The position numbers and the translations under genes were made by a program. 64,000 nt of DNA, taken from contig CM054116.1 of assembly GCA_028673005.1 (NCBI GenBank), positions 38,936,077-39,000,076 of the forward strand, written 5' to 3'. The notes beneath the pieces are model-generated. The model had not been told where the DNA came from and searched no databases. It saw nothing but the letters and a program-made list of their open reading frames with translations. The stretch's first letter is position 1. Each line of letters opens with the position of its first letter. This DNA comes from Tanypteryx hageni (taxonomy: Eukaryota > Arthropoda > Insecta > Odonata > Petaluridae). Shown one piece after another: positions 28,140-41,733 of this stretch.

Positions 28140-31100
28140 ATGGAGGCTCCTTCATCAAAGAAGCTTGATCCCATACTAGCTACTTCGGTACATTATAATA
28201 ATACTCTCTTTGGTCTTAAAAATTATAGCTGAATGTCTTATTGATTTTTATATTACTTCTTGATATTTTCTCTCAGAATATAGCGAAGTTGGTTGACTCC
28301 ATCATCAGTCAGAGCAAATCAGACTCTGCTAATGTTCATCAGGTAGGGAACTTGCATCGTTTTAAGTAGACCTGTGAATTTTACTAAACTATGCATGTAT
28401 TTTTATAGAGTTTAATTTTTACCTCTCTTCATCTAGAAGTGTATTTCATATTGACTACAACTATGAAGTATGTGCACGATGTCTCTGTTATTTTAGGTTG
28501 AAGAATTCAGAACTCTGAAGGAAAAGTATCTCAGTTCTGATTCAATATGCAGTTTGACAGCAAGTCATGGAATTATATCACTTATAGAAGAAGGGGTTTT
28601 GGGAATTTCTGCATGCACGGAATTCATTTCAATGCTTCCATCCTTGAAGTAATTTCATCATATTTTAATTGTTTACAACTTTGGATTTACTTCATTTCAA
28701 AATTGTTAAGCTAAAGTATGTTTTCTTATGTCCTAGAAACTACGGTGGTGCTCTTGAAACTCTTACTGGTCTTCTTATCCTTGATCTCAAAATGCAATTG
28801 GCAAATCAGTCGACTTACTCATGTCCATTTAGCCTACAAGCACCTCAGCATCCTCTTATCAGTGTTCTTAAACTAGGAAGGGATTCATGGTTACATGTAC
28901 TAAACCAGATGTACTATATTTGCTTCCATCATGACGAAGTGTAAGTTATTTGACTCGAAATATTTTACTAAATGGGCACAACTAGAAATGCTTATGTTAA
29001 TCTTTTAAATTTTAGTGTTCAGAAACACAGTCTGGAACTTCTAAAGCCAGTGTTTCTGTATATTTTATGCAGTCCTAAGCTATATAATTACAGCAAGAGG
29101 CAAACATGGTCTCTTCTTTTGAATGTTTGCTCTCAAAACGCATGGAACAAAGGATTTGATATTTTACTAACATGCATTTCTTGGCAACAGGTAAATATTT
29201 CAAAAATGAACATTTATTCAATAATTTATAATCTTAAAACGGTACTGGTAATGACATAATGTATAATTTTACGATTTTGACCTCATAGACAGAAAATGAT
29301 CCCATCGGACTTCTTGAATTTAATTGTATGCTCTGTGAATTAGCTGAAGCTGCTTTAAAATCAAAGGAATTCACTTTAGCTGCAACAGTTGCCCCTCATT
29401 TGGCTTCTTTGTCTCATCAACTTCTTGAGAAGGGAATGGATCCTCGTATGTGTATCAATACCCTTAGAAAAATCGTTTCAATGACTCAAGACACATCTAG
29501 TGAAATTGCGATTTTAGTTGCAGAAACAATTGGAAAATGTCCTTCTTTATACTTGAGCGATTACATTTTATTGTGTGAGTATACTTTACGAGCATTTAAT
29601 TTTACAGTTTATTTTACTAAATTATAATTCAAAGCAATTAGTTTAATTTTCATTGTCTCGTTCATTTTTGCATTAAAATTATAAACTCACATTTTACAAT
29701 AAGAATAGTTTTTTATTTAAACTGTTATAAGGATGTATTATAATTTAAAAGAAATGTTAGTTTGTGTATTAATTAAGTTTTCATTTATTTTTGTCTATAT
29801 AGGTTCAGATATTATAAAAACCCGTAGTTGCAATATCCTCTCTGTTAAAATGCTTCTAGTATCACTTCTGCAGTGGCTTGCATTTCCAAATATTCTGACT
29901 AGATCTGCCAGTATTGTAGCTCAGGATTTGGCTAATTCTTTGAAATCTGTTGCCAATGATGAATGGAAATGCACAAAAAATGCTCGTGCCAATGCAGTAA
30001 CTCCCACAGCTCTCTCTTTGAGAGCAGCTGATGCCCAAAGAGTTGATTTTGCATATATTATAAGTGAGGCAGGAAATATTTGGAATACTGAACCAGAGCT
30101 CTTGAAAGAATGGCTGTTGAATATAAAAAAATTGGCTTCTCATCATCTTATCCTCAAGTTGCGATTAGTTCTTTCTGCAATATTTTTGGAAGGAGGTTTT
30201 AGCAGTACTGAAGCTGAACAGGTCAGCTGTGAGCTGCTTCTACGTTTGGTTGAGAGCAATGCAGAATTAGGTATGGGTGTTTTGACTATATTACTCTACA
30301 AATTGGCTAGAGAGAAAAATCCAGAATCACAGTTGAGACTTCTTCATTGCATACCTACCATGGCTAAACAGAAGGTGGGTATTTGCAGAGGCAGATTTGA
30401 CAATAGCAAATTTATTCAAGCATCTTATATTGTGTCTCTGTGGTTTATTTATAAATATATCACTGCATTGAAAAACTTATGGTCTTCTTTTCTATTATTA
30501 GTCTAATTTTAATCCCTGTGAATTGAATTATTGTCATTTTCAGGAAAATGTTCCTCTGGTTTTGAGCACATTAGAGTCACTTAAGATAAAGAAATCTCTG
30601 AAACCAATAGTTCTTGATCTTTATGTTCGTCTTTGGAAAGTGGAGCCCAGATGCTATCCTTATCTTCACAAGCTTTTGCTGGATGATCCGAAAGAGATGG
30701 ATTGGGAATGGGAACTTGCCAAAGCTACTGCTTTAAAAGATATTTGTGATTTAAGGTAATAATAATACATTGCTGTTTTTCCTGTCAATCTTATTGTTTA
30801 GTCTCTTGAGGTTAGAATTGCATTAAGATTTTTTATTTGTATTATATTTTTCTTATTGAGGAAATTTTGGAATACAATTGAGTGGAATAATTAAAAAGGT
30901 AAATTGATCTTTCATCTGAGGAAGTTTCTATCCTATTGATATTTATTAACTCCCTGATAGAATCACATATGATGGCCAGGACATATTTTACTTTAATTTC
31001 ATGTGCCCTTAAATTGCAATGATAGTTAATTTATTATTAACTATAGGCTGCTATTATTGGCAATGGACAATATATCCACTCACTATTCCGGAGCTGCACC

Positions 31101-34100
31101 AATGTTATTGTATTGTACAGGGAGCAAAGGGAGGGGGCGCATCTCTGTGACTTGCCCCCGGGTGAAGGAGAACCTAGTTATACCACTGATGAGCAACTGC
31201 TAAAGTGGGCATTATCTGTACTGTTGACAAATCTTGTTATAGCAGAATTTTGCTATATATGCGTGCTTTTATTCTTCTGATGATTCTGTTGGATGCCTTG
31301 AATAAGTCTGTTGGGTTTTTGATGATGATGTATTGAGCTGTTGCTCTTCTTGTTATTGTTGCAAAATTTGTCCATATCTTACTATAACTACAGTGCAATC
31401 CTGATTTAAGGTTCCCATATTTAAGGTTTACCTTTATTTAAGATTTTTTTTGTGGTCCCAACCGAAGTCCCGTATGATTTAGTGCTCATGTCTTCTGTTA
31501 AGGCATGTCTCGACTGCATAAACACATACAAACAAACAAATTCAGTCTGTGTGGATGAAGTTCTGAATGTTAATCCACATGAAATAATGCTTGCAAACAT
31601 GAACAACCTCATTTGATGGGAGAACAAACATCAAAGGAAATTAGTGCGCAATATGTTTGGAATTCAGTCCTACTGTTGTTCATTCATGTTCGCAGGAACA
31701 GTTTGAATGTAGCCGCAAACACCCTAACAAAGGTGAATGAACATTCATTTGCATCTGTTTATTGTATATTTTGTCCGTTTCACATACTAATGATCTTATG
31801 GGACAATAAGTTGCAAGGACCAAATGTTTTATACATTAAAAAGTAACAGTTGAACCAAAACATTGCAGTATTTATTTTTGTTCATGTTTCACATACTAAT
31901 CTTTTCATATTTTGCAACTGAAATTTGCTCATTCCTATGATAATTTTTATATTGTAAATTTGATCATTCATGTTGATTTTTTATATTGAAAGTTATCCTT
32001 TTTAGTAGACTGCCATTTTGTTTCATTTTTAGGCCATCCCCCCCCCCATTTAAGGTATTCCTTGATTTAAGGTACAAAAATCTTGTCCTCCAGGCAAACC
32101 TTAAATAGGGATTCCGCTGTATATTAAAATTTTCAATTGATATATCTTACATGTATTTAGCATTCTCTGTTATATGGCTTATCATTGAATCTTAATGTGA
32201 AAGAAAGCAATTTTAAATGTAATTATTGTGTATATGACTATAAATTTATCGTAATTGGGTTAAATATTCTTTTCAGTGCTCACAGTCATGGAAAAGATCT
32301 CCTGCCTCTGCTATCACAAACTCTCAACCGTTGCTCCCTTGGACCTAGCAAAGGCAAAGGAGCAGTAGTTGATGATGTTTCTTTAAATGAAATGGCCAGT
32401 GCTGCCTCAGCTCTAGCTCTTTCAGGAACAGCAAGTCTTCTGAAAGAGAAAATCATTGATGCCTGTGCTGTTTGGAATGTTCTTGGCCCTAAACTTTCAA
32501 GAGACAGGAGGCCATCTGTGATTCAAAGGTTGTTAATATTATTACTATTATACAGTGGCTTTTTCTTTTTTTTAAATCATTGGTCAGTCACTCTCCTTTT
32601 CATTAAAAAAGAAAAATTTACCAAGGATAAATATTGTTACAAAAATTTTGTGCCCAGTTAAGGGGTTATAGTTCACCAGTGTGTTTTATAACGAATTTTT
32701 ATCTTAATTAGTAAATTGTTATTGTATTTCTCGTGATATATTTTGAACTTGACCAATGAAATTAGAGTGAGCCATTCCCAGTTCATTTTGTTCCTTGATT
32801 GTATGGTGTTCCAATTTAATCTTATAATATATTAATAACATTTTTATGAATTTAATGAGACTTGTAATAAAATTTTCTTCTCATTTTCAGTTTGTGCAAG
32901 CTGTTCACTGTGATTTTAAGTTTAAAGAGCCCTAGTATTGAGTATGAAACTCTTTCAAATCAACTTGTATCTAAACTTTGGTCTTATATCGTATTAAATA
33001 ATGATGTGGAGGTAAAAAGGGCAGCATTACAGTAAGTTCTGATTTTGTTTAAATTTTCTTAATATTGTGTTAATTGTGAGATTTACCTAAATTTACTTAG
33101 GATTAATAGATTAATTTAATTTAATCCTACTGTTAATGAGTTAATATACTATTTAGAAAACACCCATTGCTTAATGGTACATTTCAATAAACAGATTATT
33201 TTTAATTGCATTTTTATTAATTAAATAGTAAGATTTTTTCTATGCAACTGATTTATTTTTTCATATGAAATAACATTTCTTGAATTTATTTTTTATTTCA
33301 ATCAATTATTTTCCAGATCATTAGCAACTGTCAGTTTAAGTCAGATGCCTTTAAAATATGTACCAGAAAATTTTCGCCAAGAGATTAAACTGCCATCTGC
33401 TTATGCTAAAACCCCTGTCGATGCAGCCCGCAAACCTGAAGATGTTTTACCTTATACACCAGGTGATTATTTTTTCATGAAAATATGCTATAAGTAGGCT
33501 TGGTAGTATTTGATTTAAATTGATAAGTGTTGATAAACATCAAATTTGTAAATATTTCAAAATCAACAAAAATGAATTTTCGTCTATAGGTGTTGATTTT
33601 AAAAATTTTTAAATTCTCAGTGAAATTATTCATCAGGATTTTTAATTTGCTTTATCTCACTCAAATTTAATATATTTTATCGCCATATTGGACCTCTGAT
33701 TTTTTAAAAATGTTTCTCTTCAGCAGTAGCATGTGAATAATGCCATGACCTTTCAAATTTTGTTGAAATATGCACAACAGGATAAATTTGAGCAATGTTC
33801 CAATTCAAAAGAACAAGAAAAGAGCCCAAAATATTTTGGAAATTTGGCCATTATTTAATAGAATTTTCGTTAAATATCCTGTTAGTGAAAGGATAGAAAA
33901 GTTTTAGACATCATTTTATATGAAACTGACTAAATTACCCACAAAGTAGACTTACAATCTTGGATTTTAAGGCTGTATTCCCACTGTTTCACTTTAGATG
34001 ATAAGTAAAAAGTTTCAAGTGCTGTCAGAGTTTGAATTTGTTTTGAAAGATAAAACATTGAAAATGTCAGTCATTTATTGAGTTGGTGGAAAAATTGTCC

Positions 34101-37100
34101 AACAAGCTAGGTTAAAATATTCTGCTTCATTTGGTCCACTGTAATTGATAACCCTTATTGTACCTTGCTGGAAAATAATAATAATAAAGATGGTAAACTA
34201 CGAGAGGAATTCAAAAAGTAAGGAGAATTTGCATGTCAAATCCTGGTAATTTGTCAGACAGTGTTCTTGCGGACATCACACATACTACATTCTTAGACAA
34301 GTCAAGGCATGTTGTGGGGTAGCTGTTACGTTTAGTGAGTCTTGTGCAATCACGGTGTAAGCATGTTGGCTCTGCTTTCGTATTGTACCATGTTTGAGCA
34401 GCATGCTATCATTCGATATTTGTGTCACAGAAGAATTTTAGCACAATACAGAGAAAACTATTTTGCAAAGAAAGGTGTACCAATGGGTGGAGAGGTTCCA
34501 AAGTTGCAGAACAAGTGTCGTTGATGAAGACTCCTCAGATCATCTGACCACTTCACGAATGGTGGACATTGGTGATTGAGTTAATGCTCTGATTCAAGAG
34601 GACAGATGGATTACTGCCACTGATATAGCTGACAAGTTGGACATTAGCTGCGGATCTACATATTCCATCATGCACATAATTTGCGCAAGGTGGATGCCAA
34701 AGGAGGATACAGATGAGCACAAACAGGCATGTGTGGAAACATGCGTGCAATTTTTGCAGTGATATCATGAAGAAGGAGATGCTTTTCTGCAATGGATTGT
34801 CACAGAAGATGAAACATGGGTGCACCACTATGACCCTGCAAGCAAACATCATTGCATGAAATGAAAATACACGTCACCTCCCGGAACCAAGAGATTCAAA
34901 AGTGTGGTGTCTGCCGGCAAAGTGATGTTGATGCTATTTTGGGACTTTAATGGACCCATCCTCGCACACTACTAGGATCATGGAAAGTTAATAGTGCACG
35001 GTATTGTGCTGTGATTCTGGAGAAGTTGAAACTTATTCACAGTAAATGCAGAGGAATGCTGTAAAAAGGAGTTGTTTTGCATCATGACAACGGTCGACCT
35101 CATATAGCAGCAGTGACCATTGAAATGGTTAAAAAAAACTGACATTCAAGCTTCTCCCTCACCCAGCATACAGTCCAGATCTCACCCAATCTGATTATCT
35201 CCTTTTCAGACCACTCAAAGATGTGGATGCCAATTTGCAAATGATGAAGATGTCAAAGACACGGTGCATACATGGCTTCGAGCACTACTGAAAACATTCT
35301 TTGCAGTTGTCTTCAGGAAACTCGTGCACCAATAACAAATGTTTGGAGAAGCTAGGGGATTATGTTGAAAAATGAAAGAACATTTGTTTTTGTTCAACTT
35401 TTGTAGATTAAAGAAAAAATAAATTGCCCTTTTTGAATTCCTCTCATATTATGAGAATTGTTTATTCCTTCCTCAAAATTTGTGATGAGAAAGGAACAAG
35501 TGAATGTGCTATAAAAAGCTTTTTCATAGAAATGGTACACATTTATTGTGGTGTTTTCAATGTGCTGATAATGTAATTGGTTAATTTAGAGTTTAAATTC
35601 TGTGTTGTTACACAAATAATTTTTTAAATTGAAATATCTCAAATACTGCCATATTAATTTAGGAGAGTGCTGGGTACAGTTATTGCAAAAAGTTCAACCT
35701 GATGCCATTGATGCTGTCGAAAAAATGTTGGTAATGCAGATAAAAAGAGAGCTTGCATCTCAAAGAGGTGTACGTCTTCCAACGAATTTGCCTGTGGGTC
35801 GTGAACCTGAGTCTTACATTTATCTTCCAGAGCACAGTGTTTTAAGAGCTTTGCATCAACATCTAAGAAGGTAGGACATTAAATTAGGTTAGCAGAATAT
35901 AGTTAAATCAATTTATTGCACTCAAATTTGGCCCGTTATATCTTTCTTGTGACTATTCCTAAATGAAAGCTGATTATTTCGGGTTCTTATTTGTGTGTAT
36001 AGTAAATAATGTAAATGCACATACCTTTGGTTTTTCATGGTTTTTTAATATTTATGTAAAGTGATAATGTTTCTTCATTATTTTTTAACTGTTGATTAAC
36101 ATTATTATTCTTAAGATCAGAACCTGTTGGTGAGTGTTTTTCTCTTCTAATTTCAAGGACATCTAATAAAATCTTAGAAGGAGCAAATGGTGATAATCAT
36201 ATCGATTCCTTGAAAGTTTCTCTTGCTTGTCTTAATGTTCTGGGCCAAACATATCAAAAACCATTCACCCCAGTGGACTGGAGTTTTTTAAGAATATTTT
36301 CAGAAATAGGCCCTGAATACCAATATCCCTGCCTTCAGTTGGCAATGAGACAAGCACATTCTTCCCCATCAGCCAGGAAACATGTGGAAGAAAAATTAAA
36401 TTCTGTTACACCCGCTAATTGCCTGGTAAGAAGACCTGTTCTTTTTCATAATCAGTGAGAAGTGTTTCTCTGTTTTGTGTCACATTATAAAGCACGGCAT
36501 TTTATTCGCATTTTAATGTAGCCAGATCATATTCAATTTTTATTTGAACACCTTGGAGATATTTGCAAGGGTATCCCTCCAAACAACTGGAGACCTCTCA
36601 TTGAGGGTTTCTTACTTGCCTCATTGGAAAAATTGAAAGCCAAGGAAGGTAGTTTATTTGGTTAATTCAAGTGATTGTTTTATCAGAATCAAATTTTTGA
36701 ATATTTGATCAAAATTATTTTATTTCAGAAACTAAAGATGAAATGAATGTTTTGCTAACAAAACAATTGTCATGTTGTAAATCTGCTCTCTTGAGGGAGG
36801 ATATTCCTGATGTGAACAGATCAAGTATTGCTCTCATAATGGAGACTTTACTTGAACAGTTGGATGTAGAAGATTTGGTAAGTTAAAATTTTGAATATAT
36901 GACTAATTGAGGGAGGAGATATTGCTATGAGCAACTTTAAGGAGAGCATTGAATGGGAGAGAACAAATATGTTATGTATATAACATTTTTTGAAAAAATC
37001 ACAAAGAATTTCTTTATTTGATGTTATTTTCTCATGTGGCATGCCTGTTTATAAATTGCGTATTGTAAATACTAAGATTCTTTTTGTACAAAAATAGTAA

Positions 37101-40100
37101 AAATAGCTTTAATTTATGACAAACTAGCTGGAGTACATGAGAATATTTAAAGCTACTGCCAAGTGTAGTTCTTGCAGCTTCTATCCGATGATGCAAATGT
37201 AGTTCATGTGGCTTCTGTCCAGTGGCGCTAATGTCCATCAACTGTTGTAAACACTTTACATTAAGTTTAATCTTAGTAATGCTCCTTTTTATTTTCTTAT
37301 TTGTTGGAGCTTCATGGCTATATCCAACATCAGAAGGGTATGGTTTGGGTTTATTTCTGTTCTTTGTCAAGTCTTTAAATTTTTCTCGCAGTTCCTTAAA
37401 ATATTTATTATAATTTAATATTTTTAGAATTTTTAGAAATATTACAGTAATGGAGAAAGTCATCTGGTGGCCACATCAGATTTTTGTTGTTATTTTAATA
37501 TGGCTTATTTATTAACATTTTCTTTGCCAACAGAAAATGAATTACCTCTTCCTTTGTCCATTCATTCAGTACAGTTGCCATTTTCTAACTGATGCTGCAC
37601 CGGCGCAGCATTGGCTGCACTGGTGAAGTTCCATGTGGCCTAGTGCCAGGACAACATACTAATGTATGACAGAATTACAGCTCATGTGATTGCTTGTTTC
37701 ACAAGAATAAAATAGGGAACCTTAGTTTCTGACACCCTCGTATATAGATGATTAAATTTTGGAATGTCCTACTTAATTTTCGAATGTCCTACTTAAAATT
37801 TGTAAATGTCCTACTTAGCTGTCACTAAGAGAGAGAGAGAGACCTACCTAACATTTTGTAAAAAACCTTGGTCCCACCACGATAAAAACATACCCCATCT
37901 TTTACAAAAAGTGGATTTTTACATCACTTGCATTTCAGTTTCATATTAATCATCATGGGCATTTTTAAGGACCTCAAATATTACAGCAATTTTGTTGAGA
38001 AAAATTTTTACATTAATTAAATTTGAAACACTGTGTTCCACTGGTTGAGAAATACTGATCTAGTTTTCACCATATACATAGCTGATATCCAATTAAGAAT
38101 AAAGATACTATAAAACTTGCAAAAATCAGGTGTGCATTTCATCACCTAATAAAAATACGCCAATCAGTGACCCTAAAAAAGAACTGCATATCTGGGGTTT
38201 TTCCGAGTTTTTTTTATGGCTAGAGAAACTATCTTGATTGTCATTTTCTAATGCGGGTGGTTTACTGGGCATAATCCCATTGTTAATTTTTTTGTACATT
38301 TTGAAATGTATTTTTGCTTGATATGTTCTGTACCAAGACATTAGGGATAAACATGTTCCTATATTTGCATTTTTAAAACTCTAAACCTTTATTATATTTG
38401 TTGAAATAGTATAAGGTTTGAACTTGTCACTTTTTACTTCATTAAAAATATACTAATATGTACTTAGCTTTCCTTTTTCTTCACAAAAATACTTTGAAAC
38501 CTAGTGAAACCGAGAGTACATAGTATTTATTTCAATGACAAGAAATTGATATGTTTATGATTTGCTTTATTTTATCTTGGATAAATTCCATAGATTATTG
38601 CCTAAAATATTACTTTTTTATGTTTTTAATATATTTATGGGCCTTATTACAAGAAAACTTCATTTTACTATAATGCAACATATAGGTTTTCACATCTTTT
38701 GTTGAGTGTGTTGGAGAATTGCCCACAAAATATATTGAAAGAATGAGCTCTCCATCTGTGTGGTGGGAGGTAACGTCTGATAAACTGCGAAAAGGAGCTA
38801 GAATTCGGTGCGAACTGGCCAGTCGAAGTGACTCGGACAACCCACTTTTCTGGCTTAATGAAATTATTGATGCTGCTTCTACCTTACCAGGGTGAGATCA
38901 CTTTGCATTTTCTGAATCATTAGACAAAATGGCGAAAGAAGTGTCTTAAATCGATGAATTTTTTTCAGGGAGTTCACATTTATTTTGAAGACTATCACAC
39001 CAACACTCTTCAAATGCAAAGATCAAACTATCAATTGTCAGTGGATTCTTCAATTAATGGGACAAATAATGAAAATGATTAATGAAAATAAATCAAATGA
39101 AGAGTTACAGGTTTGTTTTAGTTTTAACATTATGTTGAAATTTAATTTTCTTAATCCCTTTATCTGTTGTTTAAATGGCCAAATTCAGATTGTGTTTTCT
39201 AAGTGATGAGTTTTTATTATGAGTTGTAGGTGCTTGCGTTTCACAAGGGCTTAAAAAATCACCATACAATAAGCAGTAAGAATAATCATCATTAAGACAA
39301 TAGCCTATATGTTACATTAAAATGTATGTAAAAATTAAGATATTTTGTGTTAAGATTATGGTATCATCATCCATGCCTTGAGCATGTATTTGGATAAAAC
39401 AATTGCGAAATAGGTATGATGCCATTATATTTAACAATTCAAAATATAATGACATCATCATAAGTTTACATCATAGTTTAAAATCAGTGGCATAATAATA
39501 TATAAATAACACAATTTTAATTTTCTGCTAAATTAAGGCATCTATCCAGAATTTATAAATTCTCTGGCAATTGGCTCTCGTCCAAGTTTTCGAATTTCAG
39601 GTTTCATGGCTCAGATCACTGTTTCAGCAATAGCTATAATCATCATTAAGACAATAGCCTATATGTTACACTAAAATTTATGTAAAAATTAGGATATTTT
39701 TTGTTAGATTTATGGCGTCATCATCTGTGCTTTTTAGTATGCATCCGAATAAAAAAATTAATTAAAAATTATCACGTCATCATATGTATACGTCGTTGAC
39801 TGAAATCAAATGGATTATAATGCAGTCTAAGCATTAAATCAATGCTCTTGAAATTGTAAACACTTTACGCTCCTTTTTATTTCCTTAATTGTTGGAGCTT
39901 CGGGGCTATATCCAATATCAGAAGGCTACAGTTTGAGTTTATTTCTGTCCATTGTCAAGTCTTTTAAAATTTTCTCGCAGTTCCTTAAAATATTGTTATC
40001 ATTTAACCTATTTGGAATTTTTAGAAATATTACAGGTATGGAGTCATGTGATGGCCACATCAGATTTTTTAATCATTTCTAGACTGGCTTATGGAATTTT

Positions 40101-41642
40101 TGAAGTATTTGAAACTTGCCTGTTTACTCATTTGCATCTGTAAGCATAGCAGTGTGTTTCTTAATGGGCCATGGTGACCTCAAGCATACTGGAATGTAAT
40201 GTTACCTATATATTCTGAGGTTTCATAAAAGTGAACATCAAGTCGAAATTAGGTTTTTAGGATTAACATTACAATATTAAGTGTTTTTTATCATAATTTG
40301 ATTTTAAAATGTGAATTTGTGCGCTAAATTTTAAGGACGTTTCTATTATCATCAGCTCCGTGGGCTGCATAAAATGATCTAGGGTGCTGTATCTGGCCCA
40401 TGGGTCAGAGGTTACTCATGCCTGGTCTAGCTTATCTGGGTCAGGTTGTAAATGGGTTGAATGGGAGCAACGCTTTATCTTCCATCTAATTATAAGTTAC
40501 TTATTTTAAATGGCAACCTTCAAAAATTAGAAAACTTAAAACAGGGTTTGATATGTCACGCTAATATAAAATAATATGATGTGAGCTACTCCAAGAGTTT
40601 TCATTAAAGCTAATATAATTTAAATTGTCATTTAAATGTTCTGCTACTGTAAATTGGGTGCAAATGTTAATGTAAGGGAATTCCAAATCACAGTTGATGA
40701 CATTTTTTTCAGAGTTAACTTAGTTTTAATATACAAACTAAAATTTTTGCTTACTCTCTATTATATATTATTAGTTTTATGCTGTAATCAGACTTGTATA
40801 TTTTATGTAGCAAAGGAAACATTCTATTTAGTAGTCTTTTCTCCTTAAGCTATGATGCTCATTGAAGCATAATAACTTCTCTGTAAATGTAGAAATAGTT
40901 GCATTTTTGCTAGCTAACAATTATACATATTTATTAAATTCAGAATAATAAATTCTCCATGCCATTGTAGCAACTTATTTAGCTAATTTAGACTATTCTA
41001 GTTTTCTTGAAAACCTGCATTTTGCGTTTCACTGATGAGGGTGAGGTTAATTAATAGAACATGTTAAATATTGAACATCAACTTTTATTTTGTAAACAAC
41101 ATTTATGTGCACAATTCTCTATAAAACTTTCAATCATTAAAATTTACAGGCTCCAGCCTTCCTTGTTGATGTGTGGATTTTGTGTATTATTTGTATGTCT
41201 GGCTGTAATTGCCTGATACCTGACATCAAGAAAATTGCCATTAGTCGGGAACAAAGAATACAGCTCTTCCCTCAGGCACTTAGCACTATTCTACAACTAC
41301 CAGAATGGCAATCTGTTTCACCTCAGGTATGAAAGTGAGGTTGTACTTATCCCTAATTCAGACCAAAGATATTGATGTATTTTAAAAGTGTTACCAAAAA
41401 AATACTTGAGTAAACATTGGTATAGAAGTTAAGATTTGCTAATTGGTATCTTTTTATTCTTCCTTAAGGTACTGGAGTGGCAGCTTCATACTTCCACTTC
41501 CGTGTGTGTTCCAGATTACCACAGCACAGTGTTATACAGAGGAATATTGTCCGTGCATCAAAATTCTCACTTGCTAAAAAAGAATGCATGGATGAGATTT
41601 ATTGGTTCAAAACTTAAGGGAAAGAGAGCTTTTGAGGCATAA
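28140..41642 (+). CDS. FOCAD: Focadhesin orthologue
   Basis: Nineteen exons join in phase: 28140-28187, 28277-28342, 28497-28648, 28737-28940, 29016-29190, 29289-29574, 29803-30374, 30544-30755, 32277-32528, 32891-33031, 33317-33462, 35663-35870, 36158-36425, 36522-36648, 36729-36877, 38686-38891, 38969-39110, 41150-41326 and 41469-41642 (TAA). They give about 1,234 residues. The N-terminal part matches vertebrate focadhesin around HPLI-VL-...-W and the helical-repeat architecture; there are no signal peptide or membrane segments. In vertebrates FOCAD is a large helical-repeat protein linked to focal adhesions and to stability of the SKI mRNA-surveillance complex. Human FOCAD is about 1,800 residues, so this model is short and may lack exons hidden in long introns. 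The start ATGGAGGCTCC is chosen because it opens the first in-phase exon. Confidence 0.82.
31391..32119. mobile_element. Pogo/Tigger-like MITE in FOCAD intron
   Basis: The left end CAGTGCAATCCTGATTTAAG and the reverse complement of the right end (CAGCGGAATCCCTATTTAAG) are inverted repeats, flanked by TA at 31389-31390 and 32120-32121. 729 bp. Internal frames are short and unrecognised. It lies in intron 30756-32276. Confidence 0.78.
34201..35446 (+). mobile_element. Mariner transposon, inactivated
   Basis: Inverted ends (left CGAGAGGAATTCAAAAAG, right TTTTTGAATTCCTCTCA) flanked by TA bound 1,246 bp, the usual mariner size. It lies in FOCAD intron 33463-35662. Confidence 0.9.
34342..35390 (+). 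pseudogene. Mariner transposase, frameshifted
   Basis: Pieces in different frames carry mariner D,D34D landmarks: TATDIADKLDIS, then FLQWIVTEDETWVHHYDP (first Asp), VLHHDNGRPHIA (second Asp) and YSPDLTQSDYLLF (third Asp). In-frame stops and frameshifts break it, and the N-terminal helix-turn-helix is only partly recognisable. Not functional. Confidence 0.88.
37222..37483 (+). repeat. Family A repeat, 3' fragment, copy 4
   Basis: Matches the last 260 bases of family A: AGTAATGCTCCTTTTTATTT, GTTGGAGCTTC, TTTCTCGCAGTTCCTTAAAA, ending in GGTGGCCACATCAG. It lies in FOCAD intron 36878-38685. Confidence 0.65.
39283..39800. repeat. 355-bp-period direct duplication in FOCAD intron
   Basis: AATCATCATTAAGACAATAG and about 130 following bases at 39283 recur at 39638 with moderate divergence. 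Two partial units are visible. Non-coding. Confidence 0.6.
39850..40070 (+). repeat. Family A repeat, 3' fragment, copy 5
   Basis: Carries the same 3' landmarks as the other copies: GTTGGAGCTTCGGGGCTATA, TTTCTCGCAGTTCCTTAAAA, ATTACAGGTATGGAG and GGCCACATCAGA. It lies in FOCAD intron 39111-41149. Confidence 0.65.
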
Positions 41643-41653
41643 ACCTGAGTTGT

Positions 41654-41659
41654 AATAAA
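41654..41659 (+). terminator. Candidate FOCAD poly(A) signal
   Basis: AATAAA lies 12 bases after the FOCAD stop, so the 3' UTR would be very short, ending in or before the (TA)n run at 41677-41697. The convergent C1orf43 stop is at 41734, so transcripts from the two genes may overlap. Confidence 0.5.
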
Positions 41660-41733
41660 TATCCAAATAAACGATATATATATATATATATATATATAAA
41701 ATGCACATTAGTTTGGGATAATTTATGATGAAC

